Notes under the pieces: generated by a model | Seen by the model: only the letters and a program-made list of their open reading frames with translations | What the model was told of the DNA's origin: nothing | Databases searched by the model: none | Shown here: positions 42,231 through 50,590 of the stretch, piece after piece | Numbering within the stretch: position 1 is the stretch's first letter | Layout: every line of letters begins with the position of its first letter | Translations under genes and position numbers: made by a program | DNA from: Streptomyces hilarionis | GTDB lineage: Bacteria > Actinomycetota > Actinomycetes > Streptomycetales > Streptomycetaceae | Assembly: GCF_024539675.1 (NCBI RefSeq) | Contig: NZ_JAHHIT010000037.1 | Coordinates: 1 to 64,000 of the forward strand | Direction: 5' to 3' | Length of the DNA stretch: 64,000 bases

Positions 42231-43250
42231 TCACGCCGGACCGTGTCCGTGGACGCCGGCCAGCAGCGTGAGCGCGTCGCTCAGGCCCGTGGGCCGGGGC
42301 AGCCCCGGGGCGGGGCGCCCGGCCCAGCCGGCGCCGCCGAGCACCACCGTCGGCGCCCGTCGGGCCCCGGTGACCCCCCAGCGGGTGTCCGCGAGGTGCC
42401 GGGCCAGGGGCAGGCTGGCGGTGGAGCGCGTCTGCGCCCACAGCACCACGGCGGCCGGGCCCAGCCGGCGTACGGCCGCGGTCAGCGCCTCGACGGGCAC
42501 GGCCGCCCCGAACATCCGCGCCGGGACGCCGAGTTCGAGGAGTCCGGCATGGAGCGCCTCCAGCGGCAGACTGTGCTGCTCGCCCGGCACGCAGGCCAGC
42601 AGCACCGGTCCGGGGGCGCCCTCCTGGCCGCCCGTCACGACGGCGCGGGGCGCACGGCGCAGGGCGGTGGACACCTGCCAGGACAGCAGGTGCTCCACCT
42701 CGACGTACCGGTCGCCGGACGACGCCCATTTGCGGCCCACGGCGTGCAGGGTCGGGACCATCACCTCCTGCCAGGCGACGGCGAGCCCGTGCCGTGCCAC
42801 GGCCGCCTCCAGCCGCTCCGCCACGGCCGGCGCGTCGAGCCGCACGGCGGCCCGGGCCAGGCCCCGGCACTCCTGACGGACGTCGCCGCCGCCGAGCACG
42901 GCGGCGGCCGGCGCATCCGCCTCTTCGACGACGCCCGCCACCCGTTCGACGTCGCCCGCCGTCCGCTCGGCCACCGCGGCCGCGGGCGCGGCGGACGGCC
43001 GGAGCACCGCGTCCTTCGCCGCGCGGGCCGCGTCGGCGGGCGGCACGCCGGAGGACGTGAGGCGGCACATCGCCTCCAGCACGGCCACATCGCTCGGCCG
43101 CCAGCGCCGGTGCCGGCCGTCCGCGCGCACGGCGGGCCCGATGCCGTAGCGCCGGTCCCACGAACGCAGGGTGGTGGGCGCCACGCCGAGCCGGTGGGCC
43201 AGCGCCCCGGTGGTCAGACCGGCGTCGTCCGGACTCGGCAACTCGCTCAT
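42231..43250 (-). CDS. MerR-type, B12-binding LitR/CarH-like light-sensing regulator
   Basis: A 339-residue protein. The N-terminal HTH (about residues 10-78) has LTTGALAHRLGVAPTTLRSW and RYGIGPAVRADGRHRRWRPS; the middle and C-terminal parts carry a cobalamin-binding module: EVMVPTLHAVGRKWASSGDR and YVEVEHLLSWQVSTALRRA, then CVPGEQHSLPLEALHAGLLE with the E-x-H segment. CarH and LitR repress carotenoid and photolyase genes in the dark through adenosylcobalamin. This one lies near a photolyase gene and an SDR/DUF2867 gene. Its targets may be the local gene set, but I see no single operator I can name with confidence. Confidence 0.82.
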   Translation of the reverse strand: MSELPSPDDAGLTTGALAHRLGVAPTTLRSWDRRYGIGPAVRADGRHRRWRPSDVAVLEAMCRLTSSGVPPADAARAAKDAVLRPSAAPAAAVAERTAGDVERVAGVVEEADAPAAAVLGGGDVRQECRGLARAAVRLDAPAVAERLEAAVARHGLAVAWQEVMVPTLHAVGRKWASSGDRYVEVEHLLSWQVSTALRRAPRAVVTGGQEGAPGPVLLACVPGEQHSLPLEALHAGLLELGVPARMFGAAVPVEALTAAVRRLGPAAVVLWAQTRSTASLPLARHLADTRWGVTGARRAPTVVLGGAGWAGRPAPGLPRPTGLSDALTLLAGVHGHGPA

Positions 43251-43371
43251 GGCCCCACGATACGACGCAGAAGCGACGCACGACGAGCGAGCCGGCGGAC
43301 CGTTCGGCGTGAGCGGCACGCCCGACCGCCGGGGGGGGCGGCGGGCCCGGTCTGCGAGGGCGGATCAGAAG

Positions 43372-43410
43372 CTGCGAACTCTACACATAAAGGATTAATA
43401 AGAGCAGAAT
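43372..43410. promoter_or_regulatory. AT-rich divergent promoter segment
   Basis: The segment around CTACACATAAAGGATTAATAA is far AT-richer than its surroundings and separates the MerR/B12 gene (start 43250) from the SPW gene (start 43479). It most likely holds promoters for both directions. I see no clear dyad. Confidence 0.4.
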
Positions 43411-43478
43411 GAACACGCGCGGCACCTACCGCACACCGCACCGAAGCGGTCGGCCTTGAGAGTCAAAGGAGACGGATC

Positions 43479-43925
43479 ATGGCCAACGTCTCGCCCACCA
43501 GAGGCGACATGTCGACGCACCCCGACGTTCACGAGATGCAGGCGCGCTACGCCCGCATGCTCGGCGGGCGTGACGTGGCACTCGTGGACGGACCGGTGTT
43601 CCTGCTCGGTCTGTACTGCGCCGTGTCCCCCTGGGTCCTGCACTACACCGCCGGCCAGCCCGCCCTCGTCACCCACAACCTGATCGTCGGCATCGCGATC
43701 GCCCTGCTGGGCCTCGGCTTCACGGCGGCTCCCGCCCGGATGTACGGCCTGAGCTGGGCCATGTGCGCGGCGGGCATCTGGATGATCGTCGCACCGTGGG
43801 TGGTCGGCGACAGCCCGGACACCGGCGTCGCGGTCAACAACATCGTCATCGGCGCGCTGGCCCTGCTCCTCGGGCTGATGTGCATCGCCACGGCGACGCG
43901 GAGCACCCGCACGCCCACCCCGTAG
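43479..43925 (+). CDS. SPW repeat membrane protein
   Basis: A 148-residue protein with four hydrophobic segments (about residues 37-57, 66-85, 92-112 and 120-140). The SPW units AVSPWVLHYTAGQPALVTHN and IVAPWVVGDSPDTGVAVNNI each precede a membrane helix, giving the two-repeat pattern of the SPW family. Function is unknown; such proteins are common near the ends of Streptomyces chromosomes. The ATG at 43479 follows AAAGGAGA. Confidence 0.85.
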   Translation: MANVSPTRGDMSTHPDVHEMQARYARMLGGRDVALVDGPVFLLGLYCAVSPWVLHYTAGQPALVTHNLIVGIAIALLGLGFTAAPARMYGLSWAMCAAGIWMIVAPWVVGDSPDTGVAVNNIVIGALALLLGLMCIATATRSTRTPTP

Positions 43926-44130
43926 TCCCTTCCCGCACCCGGGAGCACGGCCGGGCCGACCCGCGGATCCGGGTCGCCCCGGCCGTCACACGTCACCCGG
44001 CCCGCACCCGTCACTCGCCCTCGCGACGGCCTGTCCGGCGGCCGGACGGATCGCGGCGCGGCGGACTGTCCCACCGCCGCGTGGGCAGACATCGGTCGAC
44101 GGGCTCTCACGGAGAAGCGGAGGGGCGGAG

Positions 44131-44394
44131 ATGGAGATCGACGGCATCATCAGTGCCATCCTCATCGGCATCGTCATCGGTGTGCTCGGGCGCCTCGTCG
44201 TCCCGGGACGCCAGCGCATCGGCGTGCTGTGGACGATCGTGGTCGGCATCGTGGCGGCGCTCATCGGCTCCGTGCTGGCCGCGGGCCTCGGAGTGGCGGA
44301 CACCGACGGCGTCGACTGGATCGAGTGGCTCATCCAGATCGGACTGGCCGCGGTGGGCGTCGCGGCGCTGGACCGCGCCAGGTCGCGCCGCTGA
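44131..44394 (+). CDS. GlsB/YeaQ/YmgE family stress-response membrane protein
   Basis: An 87-residue Gly-rich integral membrane protein with three hydrophobic helices: ISAILIGIVIGVLGRLVVPG, WTIVVGIVAALIGSVLAAGL and WLIQIGLAAVGVAALDRARS. It matches the transglycosylase-associated (GlsB/YeaQ) family. These are small inner-membrane stress proteins. AAGCGGAGG lies before the ATG. It stands alone with a 205-base gap behind it. Confidence 0.87.
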   Translation: MEIDGIISAILIGIVIGVLGRLVVPGRQRIGVLWTIVVGIVAALIGSVLAAGLGVADTDGVDWIEWLIQIGLAAVGVAALDRARSRR

Positions 44395-44500
44395 CACCGA
44401 CGCGGCGGGCCGCGCACGGCGGTCGGCCCTGCTCGACGACGGGACCCCCGGTCGCCGAAAGGTCGTCGCCATCCGTGCGTCGACCTCGGAGGGCCGGGGG

Positions 44501-45283
44501 TCAGGGCGTGTAGACGTACGGGGTGGTCGTGGTGAGCGCGGCGAAGCCGAGGCGTCCCAGAATGGGGCGGCTCTGGTCGAGGGCGTCGACCTGGAGGTAC
44601 CGGTAGCCGCGCTCGGCGGCGATGCGGGCGCGGTGGGCGATCAGCGCACGGTAGACGCCACGGCCGCGCCAGCCCTCGACGGTGCCGCCGCCCCACAGAC
44701 CGGCGAAGCGGGTGCCCGGGACGAGTTCCATCCGCGCCGAGCTCACCGGCTCGTCCCCGGCCAGCGCCACGAGGGCGACGAACTGCTCGGCGTCGGAGTC
44801 GGCGGCGAGCCGGGCGAGCAGGAGGTCGCGCAGCCAGGAGCCGTCACGGCCGAAGGCCTTCTCGTTGGCCTCCACCATGAGCTCGACGCCCGCCCGGTCC
44901 GTGACCGGGACGATGCGCACGCCCTCGGGCGGGGTGACGTCGCCGACCTGGTCCCGCGTCTCGCCGACCATCAGGGTCTCCTCCTGATCGGCCGCGAACC
45001 CGGCCGCCGTCAGCCGCTGCCCGAGGTCCGCCGGGCGGTCGTGCCCGTACAGCTTCCACTCGAACTCGTGGCCCAGGCCGCCGAAATAGGCGATCTGCTC
45101 GGCGATGACCGCGTCGGCGTCGGCCGCGTCCGGGTCGGACCACAGGACGCCGCTCCAGCCACCGTCGCCGCCCACGTGCCGGACCACGCCCCCGGCCCTC
45201 TCGACCCGGGCGTCGGAGCTCTCGGGCCGCGCGCCTTCGCGCATCTCCCGGTCGTACAGGGCGAGTACCGCGGTGTGATCCAT
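44501..45283 (-). CDS. GNAT family N-acetyltransferase
   Basis: A 260-residue protein. The GNAT fold is the C-terminal half: MELVPGTRFAGLWGGGTVEG then WRGRGVYRALIAHRARIAAE, the acetyl-CoA site (motif A) at about residues 195-215, followed by YRYLQVDALDQSRPILGRLG. The N-terminal half (residues 1-120) is a second, degenerate half-domain, common in the actinobacterial long type. The substrate is unknown. The start is the ATG at 45283 with TGGAG upstream; a longer frame continues but overlaps the chaplin gene antisense and is not coding. Confidence 0.88.
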   Translation of the reverse strand: MDHTAVLALYDREMREGARPESSDARVERAGGVVRHVGGDGGWSGVLWSDPDAADADAVIAEQIAYFGGLGHEFEWKLYGHDRPADLGQRLTAAGFAADQEETLMVGETRDQVGDVTPPEGVRIVPVTDRAGVELMVEANEKAFGRDGSWLRDLLLARLAADSDAEQFVALVALAGDEPVSSARMELVPGTRFAGLWGGGTVEGWRGRGVYRALIAHRARIAAERGYRYLQVDALDQSRPILGRLGFAALTTTTPYVYTP

Positions 45284-45444
45284 GCGCCCACTCCAGCACC
45301 CGTGTCCGCCCGCGCACAACGTGTTTGACGCGGCGGCGCCCTCCGCCGCGATGCCGTACGGCGCGGGCCGGGCCGTCGGCACGGACTCGTCGGCCGCGGG
45401 CCCACGCCCGACGACACCCGCGGTGCGTCCGCCTGCCGGGCCGC

Positions 45445-46170
45445 TCAGCGCTCGGTGCGCGGGCGGAACCTCCGGTACAGCAGGGCTCCGCCGAGCATCA
45501 GGGCGGTGCTGCCGGCGAGGGCGGGGACGGCGGCGTCGGCCCCCGTGCGGGCGAGCGAGGCGACCGGCGCCACGGCCCGGGACGCGAGCGCCGGGGGCAC
45601 GGCCCGCGGGCCCGGGTGCCGCAACTGCGACGGCGGGTCGTGCCGGACCGGCGGCCGCGACGCGGGCTCGGCGGGCTGCGCGGGCTCCTCGCCGGAGGCG
45701 TTGACGGACTCGTTGCCGAAGGCCGGGTCGGCGACGCCGACGACGTCGACGCTGTTGCCGCTGACGTTCACCGGCAGATGCGCCGGCAGCTCGATCCCGT
45801 CGCCGGAGACGACGCCCGGCGAGCCCGCCGCGACGCCGTGCGCCGTCGCGCCACCCCCCGAGGAGGCCCGGTGCCCGCCGTGCGCGGCGGAGCCGCCGGA
45901 CGGGGCCCGGTGCGCGCCGTGCGCGGCCGCCCCCGCGTCGGCGCAGGTGGTGCCCGCGGCGGGGTTCAGCACGCCCACCACGTTCACGGTGTTGCCGCAC
46001 AGATCGACCGGGAGGTGCACGGGCAGCTGCACGCCGTTGCCGGAGATCAGCCCGGGCGAGCCGACCGCGGAGCCGTCGGCCGCGGAGTCGGCGTGGGCGG
46101 GCAGTGTCACGGCCATCGCGCCGGAGACGGCGGCGAGGGCCAGCACTTCGGTTCGGGTAACCCGCCTCAT
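45445..46170 (-). CDS. Long chaplin with two chaplin repeats and sortase signal
   Basis: A 241-residue surface protein, probably in aerial hyphae. An N-terminal signal sequence (VLALAAVSGAMAVTLPAHA) precedes a first chaplin repeat with two Cys (VDLCGNTVNVVGVLNPAAG, TTCAD) and a second (NVSGNSVDVVGVADPAFGNE) without Cys. A Pro/Ser/Arg-rich stalk, then SLARTGADAAVPALAG as an LAxTG-type sortase E motif, a hydrophobic anchor and an RRFRPRTER tail. Long chaplins of the ChpA-C type are like this. A divergent TAP hydrolase lies 276 bases away. Confidence 0.87.
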   Translation of the reverse strand: MRRVTRTEVLALAAVSGAMAVTLPAHADSAADGSAVGSPGLISGNGVQLPVHLPVDLCGNTVNVVGVLNPAAGTTCADAGAAAHGAHRAPSGGSAAHGGHRASSGGGATAHGVAAGSPGVVSGDGIELPAHLPVNVSGNSVDVVGVADPAFGNESVNASGEEPAQPAEPASRPPVRHDPPSQLRHPGPRAVPPALASRAVAPVASLARTGADAAVPALAGSTALMLGGALLYRRFRPRTER

Positions 46171-46446
46171 GGGGTCCCTGCCTTCCAGACATGAGTCGCG
46201 AGCACTCGCCCGCACCGGACAGAACGCGGGCGGACCGTCCGGGTCATGCCTGATCGTCCGTTCACCCGCTCGGACGGCACGCCCGTCGAACAGGTGTCGA
46301 ACCCCGCCCTGCGGCCGCGCACGGCGCGCCGGCCCCGCGAGCCGCGCGGACCGGGCGGGCCGCCCGGAGGCGGGTCGCGGGGCCGCCGCTTATCGTGAGC
46401 GAGGACGCCGTCCCCCGGACCGCTGCGGGCGTCCCTGGAGGCATTG

Positions 46447-48063
46447 ATGCTGGCCAAGCTGTCTACGCGGCCCGGGTTGCGACGCTGTGCGCTCGCCGCC
46501 ACCGCCGCACTGACCCTGCTCGGTGCGGGCCTGCCGACGATCACCGCCCACGGCGACGCGGACGCGGACGACCGCCTCGACCTGTCCCGGTTCCACGGTC
46601 AGAAGATCGCCTGGTCGGCGTGCAGGGGCGAGGGCATGCCCAAGGACCTGCAGTGCGCCAAGGTGACCGTGCCGCTCGACTACGCCCACCCCGACGGGGC
46701 CACGCTCGACCTCGCGATCGCCCGGTACCGGGCCACCGGCCACAAGCGCGGCTCCGTGGTGCTCGACTTCGGCGGCCCCGGCGGTGCGGGAGTCCCCGAA
46801 CTCGCCCACAGCGGCAAGGAGTTCATGGATCTCACCGACGGCTACGACGTGGTCGCCTTCGACCCCCGGGGCGTCGGCCGCTCGTCCCCCGTGAGCTGCG
46901 GGAACGGGCAGCAGAGCGCACTGAGCGCGCTCGACGACGACACGGCCCTGGCCGATCCGCAGACCCTGCTGCCCCGGCTGAAGAAGGCCGCCGCCGTCTG
47001 CGCCGAGCACTCCGGGCCGGTGCTGCCGCACATCGGCACGGTGAACGCGGCACGGGACATGGACGTGCTGCGCCAGGCGCTCGGCGACAAGAAGCTCAAC
47101 TACCTGGGCTTCTCGTACGGCAGCCGGCTCGGCGCGGTCTACGCCGCCCGGTTTCCCGACAAGGTGGGCCGCATGGTCCTCGACGGCGTGGACACGCTGA
47201 CCGAGCCGCTCACCGAGCAGGGCATCGCGGGCGCGCGGGGGCAGCAGGTGGCGCTGGACGACTTCGTCGGCTGGTGCGCGAAGGACATCGCCTGTCCCCT
47301 CGGGCAGGATCCGCGCACGGCCCGCGAGGACGTCGTGCGGCTGGTCCGCTCGCTCGACGAGGATCCGCTGCCGACGGACTTCGGCGCCGACTTCACCGGC
47401 CAGGACCTGGTCGGGGCCCTCGGACAGGGCCTGTACAGCAAGGAGTTGTGGCCGCTGCTGGAGCGGGCGCTGGCCCAGCTGGTCGAAGGCGGCGACGCCG
47501 GCGGCGTCCTGGGCTTCGCCGGCGGCGGCATCGCGCTTCCGCTCCCCTTCCCGCTGCGGTCACCGGGCGCGGGGCCCTCGCCCGGCGCGCTCGTCGACGC
47601 CGAGGACGTCCCCCCGGACAACCTGCCCGCCGCGCTCATGGCGATCAACTGCGCGGACGACCCCGACCGTCCGGACGCCCGCCGGATCACCGCCGACCTC
47701 GCGCGCCTGCGGGCCGCCTACGACAAGGCGTCGCCCGTGTTCGGCCGCTACCGGCTGGCGGAGGTCCTGATGTGCTACGGCCGCCCCAGGGGCACGGACT
47801 TCATCCGCGACGAGGTGAAGGACCTGCGCACGCCGAAGATGCTCCTGGTCGGCACGCGCGGCGACCCGGCGACGCCGTACCGCTGGACCGTGGAGACGGC
47901 GAAGCGGCTCGGGCCGTCGGCCGTGGTGCTCGACAACCGGAGCGAGGGGCACACCGGGTACGGGTCGTCCAAGTGCGTGCACCGCAAGGTCGACGACTTC
48001 CTGCTGTACGGCTCCCTGCCGCCCAGCGGCAGTTCGTGCGGCCCCGACGAGGACGCCGGCTGA
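46447..48063 (+). CDS. Secreted TAP-type alpha/beta hydrolase (tripeptidyl aminopeptidase family, S33)
   Basis: A 538-residue exported serine peptidase. Signal peptide LRRCALAATAALTLLGAGLP; the alpha/beta hydrolase core starts near VVLDFGGPGGAGVPELAHSG; nucleophile in LNYLGFSYGSRLGAVYAA (about residues 218-235), Asp in LLVGTRGDPATPYRWTVE, His in EGHTGYGSSKCVH. C-terminal TAP domain with paired Cys. Related to SlpD/SlpE of Streptomyces. The ATG at 46447 has GGAGG upstream; a TTG one codon earlier is alternative. The next gene starts immediately at its stop. Confidence 0.9.
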   Translation: MLAKLSTRPGLRRCALAATAALTLLGAGLPTITAHGDADADDRLDLSRFHGQKIAWSACRGEGMPKDLQCAKVTVPLDYAHPDGATLDLAIARYRATGHKRGSVVLDFGGPGGAGVPELAHSGKEFMDLTDGYDVVAFDPRGVGRSSPVSCGNGQQSALSALDDDTALADPQTLLPRLKKAAAVCAEHSGPVLPHIGTVNAARDMDVLRQALGDKKLNYLGFSYGSRLGAVYAARFPDKVGRMVLDGVDTLTEPLTEQGIAGARGQQVALDDFVGWCAKDIACPLGQDPRTAREDVVRLVRSLDEDPLPTDFGADFTGQDLVGALGQGLYSKELWPLLERALAQLVEGGDAGGVLGFAGGGIALPLPFPLRSPGAGPSPGALVDAEDVPPDNLPAALMAINCADDPDRPDARRITADLARLRAAYDKASPVFGRYRLAEVLMCYGRPRGTDFIRDEVKDLRTPKMLLVGTRGDPATPYRWTVETAKRLGPSAVVLDNRSEGHTGYGSSKCVHRKVDDFLLYGSLPPSGSSCGPDEDAG

Positions 48064-49542
48064 GTGGGCCGGCCGGGGCCGTGGCCGCTCGTCGCCCTGT
48101 CCGCCGCCCTCTCGGCGTCCGCGGCGTTCCTCGTGAGCGCCCGGTGGTGGTGGGCGGCCGCCCCGGCGCTGGCGCTGACCTGCGCGGGCGTCGGTGACCT
48201 CCTGTGGCGGCGCCGCTCCGCGCGGCGCGGCCACCCGTCGGCCGGACGTCTCGGACGCCCCGCCGGGTGGCCTCCCCCGGGAGCCGTGCGCGAGCCGCGG
48301 CCCGACGCGTGGGAGGAGCCGGAGTTCCTGGTGCCGTCGCTGTGGCCGGTCGAGGCGGCGCAGGAGCCGCCGGTGGTGCGGGTGGGCGGCCCCGACTGCT
48401 CGCAGCCCTACGACATGGCCCTGCTGAACGTGTCGGCGATGAGTTTCGGGGCGCTGTCGGGGCGGGCGGTCCTCGCCCTCAACCGGGGGGCCGCGCTGGG
48501 GCGTTTCGCGCAGGACACCGGGGAGGGCGGACTGTCGGAGCACCATCTGCGCGGCGGCGGCGACCTCGTCTGGGAGCTCGGCACGGGGTACTTCGGCTGC
48601 CGTGCCGACGACGGCGGCCTCGACTGGCGGGAGTTCGCGGACAAGGCGGCGCTGCCCGAGGTGAGGTGCGTGTCGCTGAAGCTGTCGCAGGGGGCGGCGC
48701 CCGGCACGGGGGCGGTGCTGCCCGCGGTGAAGGTGAGCGCCGAGATCGCGCGGGAGCGCGGGGTGCCGCGGGGCGTGGACGTGGTGTCGCCGCCCTCCCA
48801 CCGGATGTTCTCCACACCGCGTGAACTGGTGCTGTTCGTGGCCCGGTTGCGCGAGGCGGCGGGCGGCAAGCCGGTCGGGCTCAAGCTGTGCGTGGGGGCC
48901 CGGTCGGAGTTCCTCGCCCTGTGCAGGGCGATGCTGGCGGAGGGCGTGGCGCCCGACTTCGTGGTGGTCGACGGAGCGGAGGGCGGCACGGGCGCGCCGC
49001 CCCCGGCATCCGCGGGGCGGCTCGGCATGCCGCTCACCCAGGGGCTCGTCACCGTGCACAACGCGCTGACGGGCGTCGGACTGCGGGACCGGATCCGGAT
49101 CGGCGCGAGCGGCCGGGTGGCCACCGGCCGGGACGTGGTCACGCGCCTGATCCAGGGCGCCGACTACACGAACGCGGCCCGCGCGATGATGCTCGCCGTC
49201 GGCTGTGTGCGGGCCGGCCGCTGCCACACCGGCGGCTGCCCGTCCGGCGTGGCCACGCAGGACCCGCTGCGCGCCCGCGCGCTGCACGTGGCCCGCCGGG
49301 CCCGGCAGGTCGAGCGCTACCAGCGCGAGACGGTGCGCGACGCCGTGCGGATCATGGCGGCGATGGGCGTGCGCGAGCCGGGCGGACTCACGCCCGCGCA
49401 CCTGGTCCGCCGGGTCGCCCCCGGCGTGGAACGCTCGTACGCCGACCTCCACGAGTGGCTGGCGCCGGGCGAGCTGCTCGCGGGTCCGCCCCCGTCGTGG
49501 GAGGCGGACTGGAAGGCGGCGGACCCGGACGGCTTCGACTGA
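48064..49542 (+). CDS. Membrane-anchored FMN-binding glutamate-synthase-family protein
   Basis: A 492-residue protein. Two N-terminal hydrophobic segments (about residues 7-25 and 28-45) anchor a large domain homologous to the GltB/GltS alpha2 FMN barrel: MSFGALSGRAVLALNRGAAL, AQDTGEGGLSEHHLRGGGDL, SQGAAPGTGAVLPAVKV, VDGAEGGTGAPPPASAGRLG and GCVRAGRCHTGGCPSGVATQ, the last holding three Cys that bind a 3Fe-4S cluster. It lacks a glutaminase domain. Electron transfer or amino acid oxidation is possible. The GTG at 48064 directly follows the TGA of the hydrolase gene, so translation is coupled. Confidence 0.85.
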   Translation: MGRPGPWPLVALSAALSASAAFLVSARWWWAAAPALALTCAGVGDLLWRRRSARRGHPSAGRLGRPAGWPPPGAVREPRPDAWEEPEFLVPSLWPVEAAQEPPVVRVGGPDCSQPYDMALLNVSAMSFGALSGRAVLALNRGAALGRFAQDTGEGGLSEHHLRGGGDLVWELGTGYFGCRADDGGLDWREFADKAALPEVRCVSLKLSQGAAPGTGAVLPAVKVSAEIARERGVPRGVDVVSPPSHRMFSTPRELVLFVARLREAAGGKPVGLKLCVGARSEFLALCRAMLAEGVAPDFVVVDGAEGGTGAPPPASAGRLGMPLTQGLVTVHNALTGVGLRDRIRIGASGRVATGRDVVTRLIQGADYTNAARAMMLAVGCVRAGRCHTGGCPSGVATQDPLRARALHVARRARQVERYQRETVRDAVRIMAAMGVREPGGLTPAHLVRRVAPGVERSYADLHEWLAPGELLAGPPPSWEADWKAADPDGFD

Positions 49543-49591
49543 CGGTCCGCCCGCGCGCCCGGCCGTGCCCTCGACGCCGCGTCGGTGACGG

Positions 49592-49606
49592 GGGTCCTCA
49601 GGACCC
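49592..49606. terminator. Short palindrome at the end of an alpha/beta hydrolase gene
   Basis: GGGTCCTCAGGACCC at 49592-49606 is a palindrome overlapping the stop codon (49598-49600) of the minus-strand hydrolase gene, between convergent genes. Small terminator hairpin is possible; GTCGGTGACG also repeats three times nearby at 49580-49640. Confidence 0.35.
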
Positions 49607-50404
49607 GTCGGTGACGGCGGCCGTCACGCCCTTGTCGGTGACGAAGGCGTCGATCGCGGCCGTCAGCTCGGCCGGCTTCTCCACGGGGAGTTCGTGACCG
49701 GCGTCGATGATGCGGACGACGGCGTCCGGATAGGCCATCGCCATCCGCAGCATCTGCCGTACGGGGAGCTGGATGTCGTGGTAGCCGTGGATCATCAGGG
49801 TCGGGGCCTGGATCTCCTTGACCCGGTCGAGGACGTCGAAGGCGCGCATCGCGCCGTAGAGCGTCATGACCACCTCGCGCGGGGTGCCGGCGGAGGACTT
49901 CACGTAGGCGCGGATCTCGTCCTTGGGGTGGCCGGGGGCGAAGGCGCGCTGGATGTTGGCGGCGACGAACATCTTGAAGGGGACCAGCGTGGAGGCGCCC
50001 ATCAGCAGGCCCCTGCCCCGGCTGTAGGTCATCCGGGCGATGGAGTTCACCAGCACCATGCGCTCCACGCGCTCGGGGTGGGAGAGGGCGACGGTCTGCG
50101 CGATCATGCCGCCCATCGAGTGGCCCACGAGCACGCAGCGCCGCACGTCGAGATGGTCGAGGAGGGCGAGGAGGTCGCCCGCCAGTTCCGCGACCGTCCG
50201 CACGCCCGCGCCGCCGCTCTCGCCGTGACCGCGCAGGTCGAGCCGGATCACCCGCCGGTGCGCGGCGAAGTGCGCCATCTGGTGGTCCCAGCGGCGCCGG
50301 TCGGCCGTCCAGCCGTGCACGAACACCAGGGGCACGCCGCCGCCGTCGCGCGGGCCCTCGTCGTCGTACGTCAGGGCTGCGCCGTCGACCTCGAGCTGCG
50401 GCAT
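49598..50404 (-). CDS. Alpha/beta hydrolase
   Basis: A 268-residue cytosolic hydrolase. VFVHGWTADRRRWDHQMAHF is the oxyanion region, CVLVGHSMGGMIAQTVALSH (about residues 93-112) the nucleophile elbow, the acid is in LMIHGYHDIQLPVRQM and the His in IDAGHELPVEKP. It resembles esterases or haloalkane-type hydrolases. GGAGG precedes the ATG. Divergent from the baeRF gene across 186 bases with a CCGGTTAC-N11-GTAACCGG dyad, which is a likely operator. Confidence 0.9.
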   Translation of the reverse strand: MPQLEVDGAALTYDDEGPRDGGGVPLVFVHGWTADRRRWDHQMAHFAAHRRVIRLDLRGHGESGGAGVRTVAELAGDLLALLDHLDVRRCVLVGHSMGGMIAQTVALSHPERVERMVLVNSIARMTYSRGRGLLMGASTLVPFKMFVAANIQRAFAPGHPKDEIRAYVKSSAGTPREVVMTLYGAMRAFDVLDRVKEIQAPTLMIHGYHDIQLPVRQMLRMAMAYPDAVVRIIDAGHELPVEKPAELTAAIDAFVTDKGVTAAVTDGS

Positions 50405-50425
50405 GGTGCCTCCTGCGATGCGGTT

Positions 50426-50452
50426 CCGGTTACTGACGCGTACGGTAACCGG
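50426..50452. promoter_or_regulatory. Inverted repeat operator between hydrolase and baeRF genes
   Basis: CCGGTTAC (50426-50433) and GTAACCGG (50445-50452) are perfect 8-base arms separated by TGACGCGTACG. It begins 21 bases upstream of the hydrolase ATG, overlapping where the minus-strand promoter must be. A TetR-type repressor encoded elsewhere is likely. The rest of this gap holds a TATCGT -10 for the baeRF gene. Confidence 0.55.
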
Positions 50453-50590
50453 CGGCCCGGCCCCGCGTCACCGGCCGGAGGCGGCGAATTCGCGACGGCG
50501 GCGGGAGATTCGCGCCCCTCGCACCCATGGCACACATATGCCGATCTTGCCCCAAATGCCCCCTACGCGAATCCGCCCTATCGTGCTCGT

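Noticed and set aside
43409..43459. 16-codon plus-strand open frame upstream of the SPW gene
   Set aside because: No proper ribosome site and no similarity to known leader peptides.
46246..46398. 50-codon plus-strand open frame between the chaplin and TAP hydrolase genes
   Set aside because: Composition is Pro/Arg/Gly-rich, without a ribosome site, and it overlaps the likely promoter region.
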